NCBI GenBank assembly: GCA_009993005.1
Contig: JAACUH010000057.1
Location: 1 to 64,000 of the forward strand
Source of the DNA: Rhodobacterales bacterium
GTDB lineage: Bacteria > Pseudomonadota > Alphaproteobacteria > Rhodobacterales > Rhodobacteraceae
Direction of reading: 5' to 3'
DNA: 64,000 nt
The position numbers and the translations under genes were made by a program. Position 1 is the stretch's first letter. The number at the start of each line of letters is the position of its first letter. The notes beneath the pieces are model-generated. The model saw nothing but the letters and a program-made list of their open reading frames with translations, was not told the origin of the DNA and ran no database searches. This document shows, piece after piece, positions 35,965 to 44,749 of this stretch.

Positions 35965-36794
35965 CCCAGCACGACATTCCCCTCGCCGGCGTGATCGGCA
36001 ACCCGATCGCGCATTCGCTCTCCCCGCGGCTGCACAAACACTGGCTGGGCCGCTACGGCCTCAAGGGCGACTATGTGCCCCTGCACGTCCACGAAGAGGA
36101 CCTGGAACAGGTCGTCCGCACCCTGCCGCGCATGGGATTTGTCGGCGTCAACATCACCATCCCGCACAAGGTCGCGATCCTTGACCTTGTCGATCACATC
36201 TCGGACCGCGCGATCCTGATCGGGGCCGCCAATACCCTGATCTTTCGCAAGGATGGCAAGATCCACGCCGACAATACCGACGGCTACGGCTTTGTCTCCA
36301 ACCTCAGGCAAGGCGCGCCCGACTGGCGTCCCGACGCCGGGCCTGCCGCTGTCCTGGGGGCCGGCGGCGCGGCCCGTGCCGTGATCTCGTCCCTGATCGA
36401 GGTCGGCTGCACCGAGATCCTTCTGTCCAACCGCACCCGCCAGAACGCAGAGGCGCTCAAACATGACTTCGGCTCCAAGGTGCATGTGGTGGATTGGGTG
36501 CAGGCCGGCAACATGATCGAAGAGGCGGCAACCGTGGTCAACACCACCTCGCTGGGCATGACCGGCGGCGCCGAATTCCGCGTTCCGCTCGACGGGTTGC
36601 GCCCCGGGACCGTGGTCACCGACCTGGTCTACAACCCCCTGCGCACCCGCCTCCTGCTGACGGCCGAGGCCGCCGGCTGCACCGTCGTCGATGGGCTGGG
36701 GATGCTGCTGCACCAGGCCGTCCCTGCCTTCGAGCGGTGGTTCGGCACGCGGCCCGCCGTCGATGAAGCAACCCGGGCCGCCGTGCTCGGATGA
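35961..36794 (+). CDS. aroE: Shikimate dehydrogenase (NADP+)
   Basis: 277 residues. Reduces 3-dehydroshikimate in aromatic amino-acid synthesis. The substrate site SHSLSP-like motif is IAHSLSPRLHKHWL, the catalytic Lys is in NITIPHKVAI, and NTDGYGF precedes the NADP loop VLGAGGAARAVISSL. Overlaps maf and coaE by 4 bp each, giving a tightly coupled maf-aroE-coaE-dnaQ operon. Confidence 0.96.
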   Translation: MTQHDIPLAGVIGNPIAHSLSPRLHKHWLGRYGLKGDYVPLHVHEEDLEQVVRTLPRMGFVGVNITIPHKVAILDLVDHISDRAILIGAANTLIFRKDGKIHADNTDGYGFVSNLRQGAPDWRPDAGPAAVLGAGGAARAVISSLIEVGCTEILLSNRTRQNAEALKHDFGSKVHVVDWVQAGNMIEEAATVVNTTSLGMTGGAEFRVPLDGLRPGTVVTDLVYNPLRTRLLLTAEAAGCTVVDGLGMLLHQAVPAFERWFGTRPAVDEATRAAVLG

Positions 36795-37384
36795 CCTTTC
36801 TGCTTGGCCTCACCGGCTCCATCGGCATGGGCAAATCGACCACCGCCGCGATGTTCGCCGATGAGGGCATCCCTGTCTGGGATGCCGATGCCGCCGTGCA
36901 TCGCCTCTATGCCCCCGGTGGCGCCGCCACAGCACCGCTGGGCGCCGCCTTTCCTGACGCTCTTTCGGATGGTGCGATCTCGCGCGAGGCGCTCAAGACC
37001 GCCATCGCCGCCGACCCGGCCGCGCTGTCGCGGATCGAGTCCATCGTGCACCCGCTGGTCGCGCAGGACCGCGCCGCCTTTCTGGCGCAGACGCAGTCCG
37101 ATATCGTTGTCTTTGACATCCCCCTCCTGTTCGAGACGGGCGCAGAGCGCTGGCTTGACGCCACGCTCGTCGTGACCGCCCCGCCTGCTGTGCAGGCCGC
37201 CCGTGTTCTCGCCCGGCCCGGCATGACCCAGGCGCAATTCGACACCATTCTGGCCCGGCAGATGCCCGACGCCGAAAAACGCGCCCGCGCCACCCATGTG
37301 ATCGAAACGCTGACGCTGGACGACACCCGCGCCGCCGTGCGACAGCTTATCGCGCAGATCAGGGGGCAACCGGCCGATGCGTGA
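36791..37384 (+). CDS. coaE: Dephospho-CoA kinase
   Basis: 197 residues. Last step of coenzyme A synthesis. Walker A is [17 protein letters not shown] at the N-terminus, followed by [11 protein letters not shown] and [14 protein letters not shown]. The frame overlaps aroE by 4 bp and dnaQ by 8 bp. The maf-aroE-coaE-dnaQ order is standard beside the origin in alphaproteobacteria. Confidence 0.96.
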   Translation: MTFLLGLTGSIGMGKSTTAAMFADEGIPVWDADAAVHRLYAPGGAATAPLGAAFPDALSDGAISREALKTAIAADPAALSRIESIVHPLVAQDRAAFLAQTQSDIVVFDIPLLFETGAERWLDATLVVTAPPAVQAARVLARPGMTQAQFDTILARQMPDAEKRARATHVIETLTLDDTRAAVRQLIAQIRGQPADA

Positions 37385-38072
37385 GATCGTTCTGGACACC
37401 GAGACGACAGGTTTCGAGCCTGCCGAAGGCGACCGCATCGTCGAGATCGGCGCGGTCGAGCTTCACAACCACATGCCCACCGGCCGCACCTATCACCAAT
37501 ATATCAACCCGCAGCGCTCCATGCCGCAAGGTGCGTTCGAGGTGCACGGCCTCGGTGATGATTTCCTGCGTGACAAGCCGGTCTTTTCCGCCATCGCGCA
37601 GGCGTTTCTCGACTTCATCGGCGATGCGAAACTGGTGATCCACAACGCCGCCTTCGACATGAAGTTTCTCAATGCAGAGCTTGGCTGGACCAACAGGCCG
37701 CTCCTGCCGATGGACCGGGCGATCGACACGCTTGCCATCGCGCGCCGTCGGTTTCCGGGCGCACCGGCCTCTCTCGACGCGCTGTGCCGGCGCTTTGGCA
37801 TCGACAATTCCACCCGCACGCTGCATGGCGCGCTGCTCGACAGCGAAATTCTGGCCGAGGTCTATCTCGAGCTGATCGGCGGTCGCCAGCCAGATTTCGG
37901 CCTCTCGGCAAACACCGACAGCCCCATGACGCGCGGTGGCGACGCCGGGGCATGGCGCCCGCGTCCCCGCCCGACGCCGCTCCCGGCGCGATTGACAGAT
38001 GCAGAGACCGCCGCCCACGAGGCCTTTGTGGCCAAGCTGGGCGACGATGCGCTGTGGAAGCGGTTCAGTTGA
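37377..38072 (+). CDS. dnaQ: DNA polymerase III epsilon subunit (3'-5' proofreading exonuclease)
   Basis: 231 residues. DEDDh exonuclease: Exo [12 protein letters not shown], Exo [15 protein letters not shown], and Exo [20 protein letters not shown] with its conserved His and Asp. A short C-terminal tail follows, as needed to bind the alpha subunit. Last gene of the maf-aroE-coaE-dnaQ operon; its 3' end overlaps that of secB on the opposite strand by 8 bp. Confidence 0.95.
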   Translation: MREIVLDTETTGFEPAEGDRIVEIGAVELHNHMPTGRTYHQYINPQRSMPQGAFEVHGLGDDFLRDKPVFSAIAQAFLDFIGDAKLVIHNAAFDMKFLNAELGWTNRPLLPMDRAIDTLAIARRRFPGAPASLDALCRRFGIDNSTRTLHGALLDSEILAEVYLELIGGRQPDFGLSANTDSPMTRGGDAGAWRPRPRPTPLPARLTDAETAAHEAFVAKLGDDALWKRFS

Positions 38073-38571
38073 CCGTCGGCGCCGCTGCCTGCGCGGCCTG
38101 CGCGCGCCGGGCAAGTTCGTTGCGGTAAAGCGCAAGAAAGTCGATCATTTCGAGGTTCAGCGGCGGGAAACCACCGTCGCGCGTCACGTCGCTGACGATG
38201 CGGCGCAGGAACGGAAAGGTGATGCGCGGGCATTCGATCAGCAGGTAGGGGTGCATCTGATCTTCCGGCACGCCTTCGATCTGGAAGACCCCGGCATATT
38301 CGATCTCGAGCACGAACAGCGTGTCACCCGACGCCTTGGTCTTGGACGTGATGTTGAGCTTGGTGATGACCTCGTATTGGTTCTCGGTCCCACGCTTGCG
38401 CGCATCGAGGTTCACCATCACCGCGATCTCGGGCTGCACATCGCCCTGGATGCCCTTTTGCGCCAGACCGTTCTCGAACGACATGTCGCGGATATACTGG
38501 GCGACAACGCGCTGCGTGATCTTGGCGGGCTCGGTGGGGGTGGCCGGCGGGGTGGCGGGAATGTCGGACAT
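38065..38571 (-). CDS. secB: Protein-export chaperone SecB
   Basis: 168 residues. Keeps precursors unfolded and delivers them to SecA. Conserved segments include [33 protein letters not shown] and [20 protein letters not shown], then [17 protein letters not shown]. The Ala/Pro-rich ends are ordinary for alphaproteobacterial SecB. Convergent with dnaQ. Confidence 0.96.
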   Translation of the reverse strand: MSDIPATPPATPTEPAKITQRVVAQYIRDMSFENGLAQKGIQGDVQPEIAVMVNLDARKRGTENQYEVITKLNITSKTKASGDTLFVLEIEYAGVFQIEGVPEDQMHPYLLIECPRITFPFLRRIVSDVTRDGGFPPLNLEMIDFLALYRNELARRAQAAQAAAPTVN

Positions 38572-38646
38572 GGCTTTCGCTCCGGAAATTGAATGACTTT
38601 GCCGCTTACCTATCAGGCCGCGCGCAATGTCTCAATGCTCAAGCCT

Positions 38647-39126
38647 TCAGTGCTGCGTCCAGCCCGAAGGGCGATGCGTCGGCCGCTTGCCCGGCTCCAC
38701 CTCTTCGAACTCCGCGTCGATCACGCGATCGTCATGGGGCCGCGACCCCTGCGGACCCGGCCCCATCTGAAACGCCTGCATCCGCACGCGCCCCCGCAGC
38801 CAGCGGAACATCGCAAGCCGCACGCGCGGCACCAGCAGCACAAATCCGACCGTGTCGGTGAAAAACCCCGGCGTCAGCAGCAGCGCCCCCGCCAGCAGGA
38901 TCATCGCGCCATGCGCCAAAGGTTCCGCCGGATCATCGAGTTGCGCCATCGAGCGGCGCAGTTGCGACAGCGCCTGCCCGCCCTGCGCCCGCACGAGCCA
39001 GGTGCCCGCGATGGCCGTCAGGACCACAATGGCGAGCGTCGGCCAGAGCCCGATCAGCCCGCCGACCTGAATGAAAAGAGCAATCTCGATCAGCGGGATC
39101 GCGAGAAAAAGAGCAAACAGCCACAT
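38647..39126 (-). CDS. fxsA: FxsA-family membrane protein
   Basis: 159 residues from the ATG at 39126 (MWLFALFLAIPLIEIALFIQ). FxsA proteins are small inner-membrane proteins; in E. coli overproduction relieves F-exclusion of phage T7, and the normal role is unknown. The GTWLVRAQGGQAL helix junction and the GALLLTPGFFTDTVGFVLLV segment identify the family. The tail is charged and cytosolic. Between secB and the divergent Tim44-domain gene, the usual alphaproteobacterial order. Confidence 0.9.
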   Translation of the reverse strand: MWLFALFLAIPLIEIALFIQVGGLIGLWPTLAIVVLTAIAGTWLVRAQGGQALSQLRRSMAQLDDPAEPLAHGAMILLAGALLLTPGFFTDTVGFVLLVPRVRLAMFRWLRGRVRMQAFQMGPGPQGSRPHDDRVIDAEFEEVEPGKRPTHRPSGWTQH

Positions 39127-39252
39127 GGCCGCACCTCGTTGCTGGACTGTGGGGCTTATCTGCGGGCCGCAGGTGGACTTGGCCCCCCCCAGCACTTACA
39201 TAAGGACGGTGAGGGGACGATCAAAGCCCGCCCCGTCAAGAAAGAGGACCAT

Positions 39253-39915
39253 ATGAATTCGCCGATCATCCAGCTTCTTGTTCTTGCGGGGATTGCGATC
39301 TTTCTGATCCTGCGTCTGCGCAACGTGTTGGGCACGCGGGAAGGCTTTGAAAAGCCTGCCGTTCCTGCTCCGACCGAGAGCAAGCGCCGGGCACGCCCCG
39401 ACCTCGAGGTGATCGAAGGCGGCCCCGACCGCGACATCACCGACCATGTCCCCGCCGACAGCAATGCCGCAACCGCGCTGGCCGCGATGAAGGGGGTCGA
39501 TCACGACTTCAATCTGCGCGAATTCCTGCAGGGCGCGCGTGGCGCCTACGAGTTGATCCTCATGGCGTTTGAGAAAGGCGAGCTTGAGACGGTCCGCCCC
39601 TTCATCTCGCCCGAAGTGTTTGATGCCTTTGACGGCGTGGTGCAGCAGCGCGCCCGCGAGGGGATCCGGGTCGAGGCGACCTTTGTCGGTATCAGCGATC
39701 TGGGCCTCAAGGATGCGACCTTTGATCGTCAGAGCCGCGAGGCCGAGCTTTCGGTGCGCTTTACCGGCGAGTTGACCGAGGTCGTGCGCGACCGTGACGG
39801 CGCCATCATCGAGGGCAGCCCGACCGCGATCAAACGGCAGCGCGATGTCTGGACCTTTGCCCGCGTGATGGGCACCGACGATCCGAACTGGACGCTCGTC
39901 GCCACCAGCGAATGA
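39253..39915 (+). CDS. Tim44-like domain protein, membrane-anchored
   Basis: 220 residues. One N-terminal membrane anchor (IIQLLVLAGIAIFLILRLRN) is followed by a charged linker and a Tim44-like domain (FNLREFLQGARGAYELILMA, then RPFISPEVFDAF and the C-terminal VWTFARVMGTDDPNWTLVAT). Related proteins resemble the mitochondrial import motor subunit Tim44; in bacteria (TimA) the role is not settled. GAGGACC precedes the ATG. In relatives mltA and smr usually follow; here mltA is missing. Confidence 0.88.
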   Translation: MNSPIIQLLVLAGIAIFLILRLRNVLGTREGFEKPAVPAPTESKRRARPDLEVIEGGPDRDITDHVPADSNAATALAAMKGVDHDFNLREFLQGARGAYELILMAFEKGELETVRPFISPEVFDAFDGVVQQRAREGIRVEATFVGISDLGLKDATFDRQSREAELSVRFTGELTEVVRDRDGAIIEGSPTAIKRQRDVWTFARVMGTDDPNWTLVATSE

Positions 39916-40085
39916 TCCGCTGCCATGGCGGGCGTGAGCATGTGCAGGACGCCCGGCCTCGTCCAGGCCGACCGTGGCCGGCCCGGCGGCCGTGACGCCG
40001 CCGCCATGGTCGCGGGCGCCGGTCATGCGGCCATCGACCGCGTCGGACGCCGGGTCGCCCCCGCACCGCGCGACGGTGGCCGGGC

Positions 40086-40676
40086 ATGAGGCGCCCCCGC
40101 CACCTCTCTGCCGAAGAGCGCGCGCTGTGGGACATGGTCGCGCGCCGGACCAAGCCGCTCGACCCGCCAAAGGCGGCAGACCATCACCCCGAACCCGCCC
40201 CGCCACCGCAGATCAAACAGCCGCCCCGCGCCCTGCCGCTGCGCCCCTTTCACGTCGGGCAGGCGGTTGACCATCGCCGCGACCATGACCTGCTCCCCGC
40301 GCTGCCCGAGCGGCTGCATCAGGCGCCACTCCAGATGGATCACAAGGCCTATGGCAAGCTCAAGCGTGGCAAGCTCGACCCCGAAGGGCGCATCGACCTG
40401 CACGGCATGACCCTGGCCGAGGCGCATCCCGCGCTCGTCACATTCATTCTGTCCTCGCATGCCGCGCAGCGGCGGCTGGTCCTGGTCATCACCGGCAAGG
40501 GCAAGGTCCGCGATGACCTCGCGCCGATGCCTGTCAGGCAGGGTGCGCTGCGCCATCAGGTGCCGCAATGGCTCGCGCTGCCGCCGATCGGCCATATGGT
40601 GATGCAGGTCGCGCCCGCGCATCTCAAACACGGCGGGGCGGGGGCCTATTACGTCTATCTACGCCGCCACCGCTAG
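40086..40676 (+). CDS. Smr-domain protein
   Basis: 196 residues. A disordered, Pro-rich N-terminal half (about 75 residues) precedes an Smr domain with RIDLHGMTLAEAHPAL and VLVITGKGK, then WLALPPIGHMVMQVAPAHLK. Smr domains can nick branched DNA or bind/cleave RNA; the alphaproteobacterial role is unknown. The 170 bp between this gene and the Tim44 gene contain no recognisable gene. Overlaps the MFS transporter gene tail-to-tail by 18 bp. Confidence 0.88.
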   Translation: MRRPRHLSAEERALWDMVARRTKPLDPPKAADHHPEPAPPPQIKQPPRALPLRPFHVGQAVDHRRDHDLLPALPERLHQAPLQMDHKAYGKLKRGKLDPEGRIDLHGMTLAEAHPALVTFILSSHAAQRRLVLVITGKGKVRDDLAPMPVRQGALRHQVPQWLALPPIGHMVMQVAPAHLKHGGAGAYYVYLRRHR

Positions 40677-41888
40677 CAGCGGGCGCGCCCGCGCTACGCC
40701 GATCGCGCCGAGCAGCCCCGAAAGCAGGAACATCGCGGCAATCCCCGGCATCTGGCCCGGAAAGTCGATGCCGTAGTCGATCAGCGCGCCCGACACCCCC
40801 GGTCCGATGGCCGAGCCGAACACCATGATCGCCGCCGCCGCGGCCTTGATCGACCCGGTGTGCCGGGTGCCGTAATACTCCGCCCAAAAGGCGCTGGGCA
40901 CCGTGGCCGAGATCCCCGACCCTAGCCCCAGCAGCACCAGTGCCACACCCGCCCCCAGGATCGTCTGCGCCAGGAACAGCACGACGAACCCCGCTGCCCA
41001 GGGCAGCATGTAAAACGGCACCAGAGCGCCCGAGCCGAACCGGTCGATGGCCCAGCCCGATGCAAAGGTCGCGCCGATGGTCGCGGCGGTGTAGAGTGGC
41101 ATCAGCGCCACAAAAGCCGTCAGCGTCCAGCCTTTGACCCCCACCAGATGCACTTGTTGAAAGAACAGCGCCGTGCCCCAGGCGGGCGGCGCGATCAGCA
41201 GCGGCACCATCAGCCAGAAGAGCCAGTGCCGCAGCGTTTCGGCCCGTGTCCAGTGCCGGCTCGCCATGCCCAGCGACTGCGACGATTCCGCCAAGGACTG
41301 CGGTGTCCGCTCCTTGCGCAGCAACACGAGGATGGCGGGGATCGTCAGAACCGTCACCGCCGCCGCGATCACCCAGAGCCAGCGCCAGTCAAACAGCGCC
41401 AGCAGCGCCACAAAGATCAGCGGCAGCACGGCCTGCCCCATGGCAAAGCCCATGGTGACAATCGACAGCGCCCGCCCCCGCGTGGCGACAAACCAGCGCG
41501 CGGTGGCCACAATGGCAATATGGCCCATCAGCCCCTGCCCGAAAAAGCGCAGCGCAAAGATGCTGAACCCCAGCCCGGCGACCCAACCCGCGGGCATTGC
41601 GGACAGGCTCAGACAGGACAGCGCCAGCATGATCAGGGTGAACATGCCAAACTGCCGGGCGCGAAAGCGGTCGGTGAACCCGCCCATCCAGATCATCGCG
41701 ATGGCCGATGCCGTGGTCGCCACGGTATAGACCGCGCCCCATTGGCCGTTGGTCAGGCCAAAATGCGCCATGATCTGATCGGCAAAAAGCGAGATGAAGA
41801 AGGTCTGCCCATAGGACGACCCGAATGTCAGGATGAACCCGGCCAGAAGCCAGGTCCAGTTGTCGGTCACGAAGCGCAGGAAAGTCAT
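40659..41888 (-). CDS. Major facilitator superfamily transporter
   Basis: 409 residues with about 12 membrane segments (WTWLLAGFILTFGSSYGQTF, WVAGLGFSIFALRFFGQGLM, LLPLIFVALLALFDWRWLW and others). The cytoplasmic loop GGFTDRFRARQF is an MFS motif A variant. Sequence gives no substrate; the closest impression is of monocarboxylate/oxalate-formate-type carriers, which is weak. The start at 41888 (MTFLRFVTDNWTWLL) is the likely one. 48 bp separate it from the hslU stop upstream, so cotranscription is possible. Confidence 0.87.
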   Translation of the reverse strand: MTFLRFVTDNWTWLLAGFILTFGSSYGQTFFISLFADQIMAHFGLTNGQWGAVYTVATTASAIAMIWMGGFTDRFRARQFGMFTLIMLALSCLSLSAMPAGWVAGLGFSIFALRFFGQGLMGHIAIVATARWFVATRGRALSIVTMGFAMGQAVLPLIFVALLALFDWRWLWVIAAAVTVLTIPAILVLLRKERTPQSLAESSQSLGMASRHWTRAETLRHWLFWLMVPLLIAPPAWGTALFFQQVHLVGVKGWTLTAFVALMPLYTAATIGATFASGWAIDRFGSGALVPFYMLPWAAGFVVLFLAQTILGAGVALVLLGLGSGISATVPSAFWAEYYGTRHTGSIKAAAAAIMVFGSAIGPGVSGALIDYGIDFPGQMPGIAAMFLLSGLLGAIGVARARPLLAVAA

Positions 41889-41936
41889 GACCCTACATCC
41901 CAACAGAGTCAGGGAATGGAAAGCCCGAAAATCACG

Positions 41937-43238
41937 TCAGAGCACATATCGCGACAGGTCGGTGGACCGGCTCAGCGCGCCCAGATGTGTCTCTACAAAG
42001 GCGGCATTCACCTCAACCGCCTCACCGGCGCGGTCAGGCGCGGTAAAGGACAGCTCTTCGAAAACCCGCTCCATCACCGTGTAAAGCCTGCGCGCGCCGA
42101 TGTTCTCGACGCTGCGGTTGACCTCGGCCGCGATACGGGCGAGCGCCGCGATCCCGTCTGGGGTAAAGCTGACAGTGACGGATTCGGTGGCCATCAGGGC
42201 TGTGTATTGCAGCGTCAGCGCATTGTCGGTCTCGGTCAGGATGCGCACGAAATCCTCTTCGGTCAGCGGGCGCAGTTCCACCCGGATCGGCAGGCGCCCC
42301 TGCAATTCGGGCAGCAGGTCTGACGGTTTGGCGATGTGAAAGGCGCCAGAGGCGATGAACAGCACATGGTCGGTGCGCACGGGCCCGTGCTTGGTGCTTA
42401 CCGTCGTGCCCTCGATCAGCGGCAGCAGGTCGCGCTGCACGCCCTCGCGGCTGACATCGGCACCGCGCGCGTCGCTGCGGGCGCAGACCTTGTCGATCTC
42501 GTCGAGAAACACGATGCCCGCCTGCTCGACCGCCGTGATTGCCGCGCGCGTCACGGTCTCGTCATCGAGAAGCTTGTCCGCCTCTTCGGAAATCAGCAGG
42601 TCATAGCTGTCGGCCACGCGCAACTTCTTGCGCGTCTTGCGCCCGCCAAAGGCCTTGCCGAACAGGTCTCCGAGGTTCATCCCCGGCATCATGCCCGGCT
42701 GGCCGGGCACCTCGAACCCCATCGGGGTCGACGTATCCGCGACCTCGATCTCGATCACGGTATCATCCAGCTCGCCTGATTTGAGCTTGCGACGGAACAC
42801 GTCGCGCGTGCTGTCGCGCGCGTCGGTGCCGGCGATGGCGGCGATGACGCGGTCCTCGGCGGCCTTGTGCGCGCGGGCCTTCACATCCTCGCGCATCTGT
42901 TCGCGGGTCTGGGCGATGGCGATGTCCACAAGGTCGCGGATGATCTGCTCTACATCGCGCCCGACATAGCCGACCTCGGTAAACTTCGTCGCCTCGACCT
43001 TGATGAAGGGCGCGCGGGCGAGTTTCGCCAGACGGCGACTGATCTCGGTCTTGCCGACGCCGGTCGGCCCGATCATCAGGATGTTCTTGGGATAGACCTC
43101 ATCGCGCAGATCCTCTGCCAGGCGGCTGCGCCGCCAGCGGTTGCGCAGCGCCACGGCGACGGCGCGTTTCGCATCGCGCTGCCCGATGATGTAGCGGTCA
43201 AGCTCGGACACAATCTCGCGCGGGGTCAGGTCGGTCAT
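41937..43238 (-). CDS. hslU: HslU, ATPase subunit of the HslUV protease
   Basis: 433 residues, the standard length. AAA+ unfoldase that feeds proteins to HslV. Walker A is GPTGVGKTE at residues 57-65, the substrate pore loop [14 protein letters not shown] and the Walker B FLDEIDK are present, and the C-terminus ends with the HslV-docking SRYVL. The Met at 43238 ([20 protein letters not shown]) is the family start; upstream extension would enter the BrnA-like gene's promoter. hslV lies upstream on the same strand, but 465 bp with an opposite-strand gene separate them. Confidence 0.97.
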   Translation of the reverse strand: MTDLTPREIVSELDRYIIGQRDAKRAVAVALRNRWRRSRLAEDLRDEVYPKNILMIGPTGVGKTEISRRLAKLARAPFIKVEATKFTEVGYVGRDVEQIIRDLVDIAIAQTREQMREDVKARAHKAAEDRVIAAIAGTDARDSTRDVFRRKLKSGELDDTVIEIEVADTSTPMGFEVPGQPGMMPGMNLGDLFGKAFGGRKTRKKLRVADSYDLLISEEADKLLDDETVTRAAITAVEQAGIVFLDEIDKVCARSDARGADVSREGVQRDLLPLIEGTTVSTKHGPVRTDHVLFIASGAFHIAKPSDLLPELQGRLPIRVELRPLTEEDFVRILTETDNALTLQYTALMATESVTVSFTPDGIAALARIAAEVNRSVENIGARRLYTVMERVFEELSFTAPDRAGEAVEVNAAFVETHLGALSRSTDLSRYVL

Positions 43239-43305
43239 CTGGGCATCCTTCTGCTGCGATCGATCTAAGCGGCGGCGCGCGGTTTTCCAAGGCCGGGAAA
43301 CAATA

Positions 43306-43334
43306 TTGACGTTTTGTATATACACGCCTATTTT
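43306..43334 (+). promoter_or_regulatory. Promoter for the BrnA-like gene
   Basis: TTGACG (43306-43311) and TATTTT (43329-43334) are separated by exactly 17 bp and stand 28 bp before the ATG at 43363. The region is markedly AT-richer than its surroundings. TGTATATACA (43316-43324 area) lies in the spacer and could be an operator. Confidence 0.6.
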
Positions 43335-43362
43335 TACCATCAAATCCAGAGGATTGGACAGA

Positions 43363-43623
43363 ATGAACGGGCCAATGCCACCCCGAAAGATCCTGCGCAA
43401 GCTCTGGACGACGGAGACGCCTGCCACACCCGCACCGCCACCCGCGCCACCGCCGGTCGTCTGGGACGCGGCAGAGGTGCGCCTGCCGCAGCCCAAGCGC
43501 ATGATCTCGCTGCGCGTGGATCCGGAGGTGCTCGATTTCTTTCAGGCGCAGGGCAAGGGCTACCAGACGCGCATCAACGCGGTCTTGCGGGCCTGGATGG
43601 AGGCCGAGCGGCGCAAGGGCTGA
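43363..43623 (+). CDS. BrnA-family antitoxin-like protein without an adjacent toxin
   Basis: 86 residues. A Pro-rich N-terminal half precedes a BrnA-type ribbon-helix-helix module: [20 protein letters not shown] followed by [17 protein letters not shown]. BrnA normally neutralises the RNase BrnT, encoded just upstream in the same operon, and represses the promoter. No brnT-like frame is present on either side: upstream is hslU on the other strand, downstream hslV. It could be an orphan antitoxin, a repurposed repressor, or the remains of a toxin-antitoxin pair. AGAGGA ribosome-binding sequence before the ATG at 43363. It separates hslV from hslU. Confidence 0.82.
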   Translation: MNGPMPPRKILRKLWTTETPATPAPPPAPPPVVWDAAEVRLPQPKRMISLRVDPEVLDFFQAQGKGYQTRINAVLRAWMEAERRKG

Positions 43624-43646
43624 CGGCCGCGCCCGTGGCGGGTGTC

Positions 43647-43682
43647 GGAGCCTCCGGCGGGGATATTTGTGGCAAGATGAAG
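43647..43682 (+). repeat. Dispersed intergenic repeat, copy 1
   Basis: Begins GGAGCCTCCGGCGGGGATAT and ends GGCAAGATGAAG, followed by a GC-rich palindromic tail (GGGCGGCGCGCCCGG). Lies between the 3' ends of the convergent BrnA-like gene and hslV. The other copies are at 57814 and 61698. Confidence 0.9.
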
Positions 43683-43703
43683 CGGGGGCGGCGCGCCCGG
43701 ACA

Positions 43704-44261
43704 TCAGGCGGGCAGGGATTCCACGGTGAGATTTCCGTTTGTGTAAACGCAGATATCGGCGGCGATGGCCATTGCGCGGCGGGCGATCTGTTCTGCGCTC
43801 AGGTCGCTGTCCATCAGCGCGCGCGCGGCGGCAAGGGCATAGTTGCCGCCTGACCCGATGGCGGCCACGTCATGTTCGGGCTCGAGCACGTCGCCGGCGC
43901 CGGTGATGACCAGCAGCGTGCTGCCGTCACTGACGATGAGCATCGCCTCGAGCTTTTGCAGATATTTGTCGGTGCGCCAGTCCTTGGCCAGTTCGACGCT
44001 GGCGCGGGCCAGCTGGCCGGGCGTGGCCTCGAGCTTTTTCTCGAGCCGTTCGAGCAGGGTAAAGGCATCGGCCGTGGACCCGGCAAAGCCCGCGATCACA
44101 TCATGGCCGCCGGGTGAGAGGCGGCGCACCTTGCGCGCGGTGCCCTTGATCACGGTTTGGCCCAGGCTCACTTGCCCGTCGCCAGCGATCACCACCTGCC
44201 CGCCCTTGCGCAGGCCGATGATCGTGGTGCCGTGCCAGCCGGGAAAGTCGGAATTGCTCAT
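43704..44261 (-). CDS. hslV: HslV, proteolytic subunit of the HslUV protease
   Basis: 185 residues. Proteasome-like threonine protease; the catalytic Thr follows a short propeptide ([14 protein letters not shown]). [20 protein letters not shown] and [15 protein letters not shown], then [17 protein letters not shown] are conserved. The start at 44261 ([11 protein letters not shown]) is the family start; an upstream in-frame ATG at 44336 is unlikely. hslU is on the same strand but separated by the BrnA-like gene, so it needs its own promoter or long readthrough. Confidence 0.96.
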   Translation of the reverse strand: MSNSDFPGWHGTTIIGLRKGGQVVIAGDGQVSLGQTVIKGTARKVRRLSPGGHDVIAGFAGSTADAFTLLERLEKKLEATPGQLARASVELAKDWRTDKYLQKLEAMLIVSDGSTLLVITGAGDVLEPEHDVAAIGSGGNYALAAARALMDSDLSAEQIARRAMAIAADICVYTNGNLTVESLPA

Positions 44262-44323
44262 GATGGTCCCCTCTTGTGCCCCCACAATATGTGGACGCGG
44301 ACCGTCGCCCGCAACCGGCATGA

Positions 44324-44347
44324 AAACGGGCGCCACGACGGGCGCCC
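44324..44347 (-). terminator. Terminator-like hairpin downstream of trxA
   Basis: GGGCGCC (44328-44334) pairs with GGCGCCC (44341-44347) around a 6-base loop. On the minus strand the stem is followed by GTTTTCA. It lies 28 bp after the trxA stop and about 63 bp before the hslV start. Confidence 0.65.
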
Positions 44348-44360
44348 GCGCTTCATTGCG

Positions 44361-44379
44361 TCTGACCCCGGGGGTCAGA
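44361..44379. repeat. 19-bp palindrome covering the trxA stop codon
   Basis: TCTGACCCC (44361-44369) and GGGGTCAGA (44371-44379) are exact reverse complements around a single G. The trxA stop codon (44375-44377) lies in the right arm. Confidence 0.75.
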
Positions 44380-44695
44380 GCGCGCCGTCGATCCAGCTTT
44401 GCAGCGCGGCCTTGGGGGCGGCGCCGGATTTGTTCGCGACAACCACGCCTTCCTTGAACAGGAACAGCGCGGGGATGCCGCGCACGCCCATCTGGGCCGG
44501 CGAATTGGGGTTTTCGTCCACGTTGACCTTTACGATCTTGATCTTGCCGGCATATTCAACCGACAGCTCTTCGAGGGCGGGGCCGATCATCTTGCAGGGG
44601 CCGCACCATTCGGCCCAGAAATCCACCACGACGGGGATCGGCGACTGGCGCACTTCGGCGTCGAATGTTGCATCGGTGACAGCTACGGTTGCCAT
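44375..44695 (-). CDS. trxA: Thioredoxin
   Basis: 106 residues. General disulfide reductase. The active site WCGPCK is at residues 30-35, with the cis-Pro region [12 protein letters not shown] further on. GGAG precedes the ATG at 44695. It follows addA by 54 bp on the same strand, an association common in Rhodobacteraceae. A palindrome and a terminator-like hairpin follow its stop. Confidence 0.97.
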   Translation of the reverse strand: MATVAVTDATFDAEVRQSPIPVVVDFWAEWCGPCKMIGPALEELSVEYAGKIKIVKVNVDENPNSPAQMGVRGIPALFLFKEGVVVANKSGAAPKAALQSWIDGAL

Positions 44696-44749
44696 AAGGC
44701 GCACTCCTTTGGTGATGAGGCCGGAACGTATGACCCCGCCCGGGGACCG

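Noticed and set aside
39916-40085. Remnant of mltA
   Set aside because: No MltA-like sequence could be recognised in any frame of this 170-bp gap; only the absence of the gene is reported.
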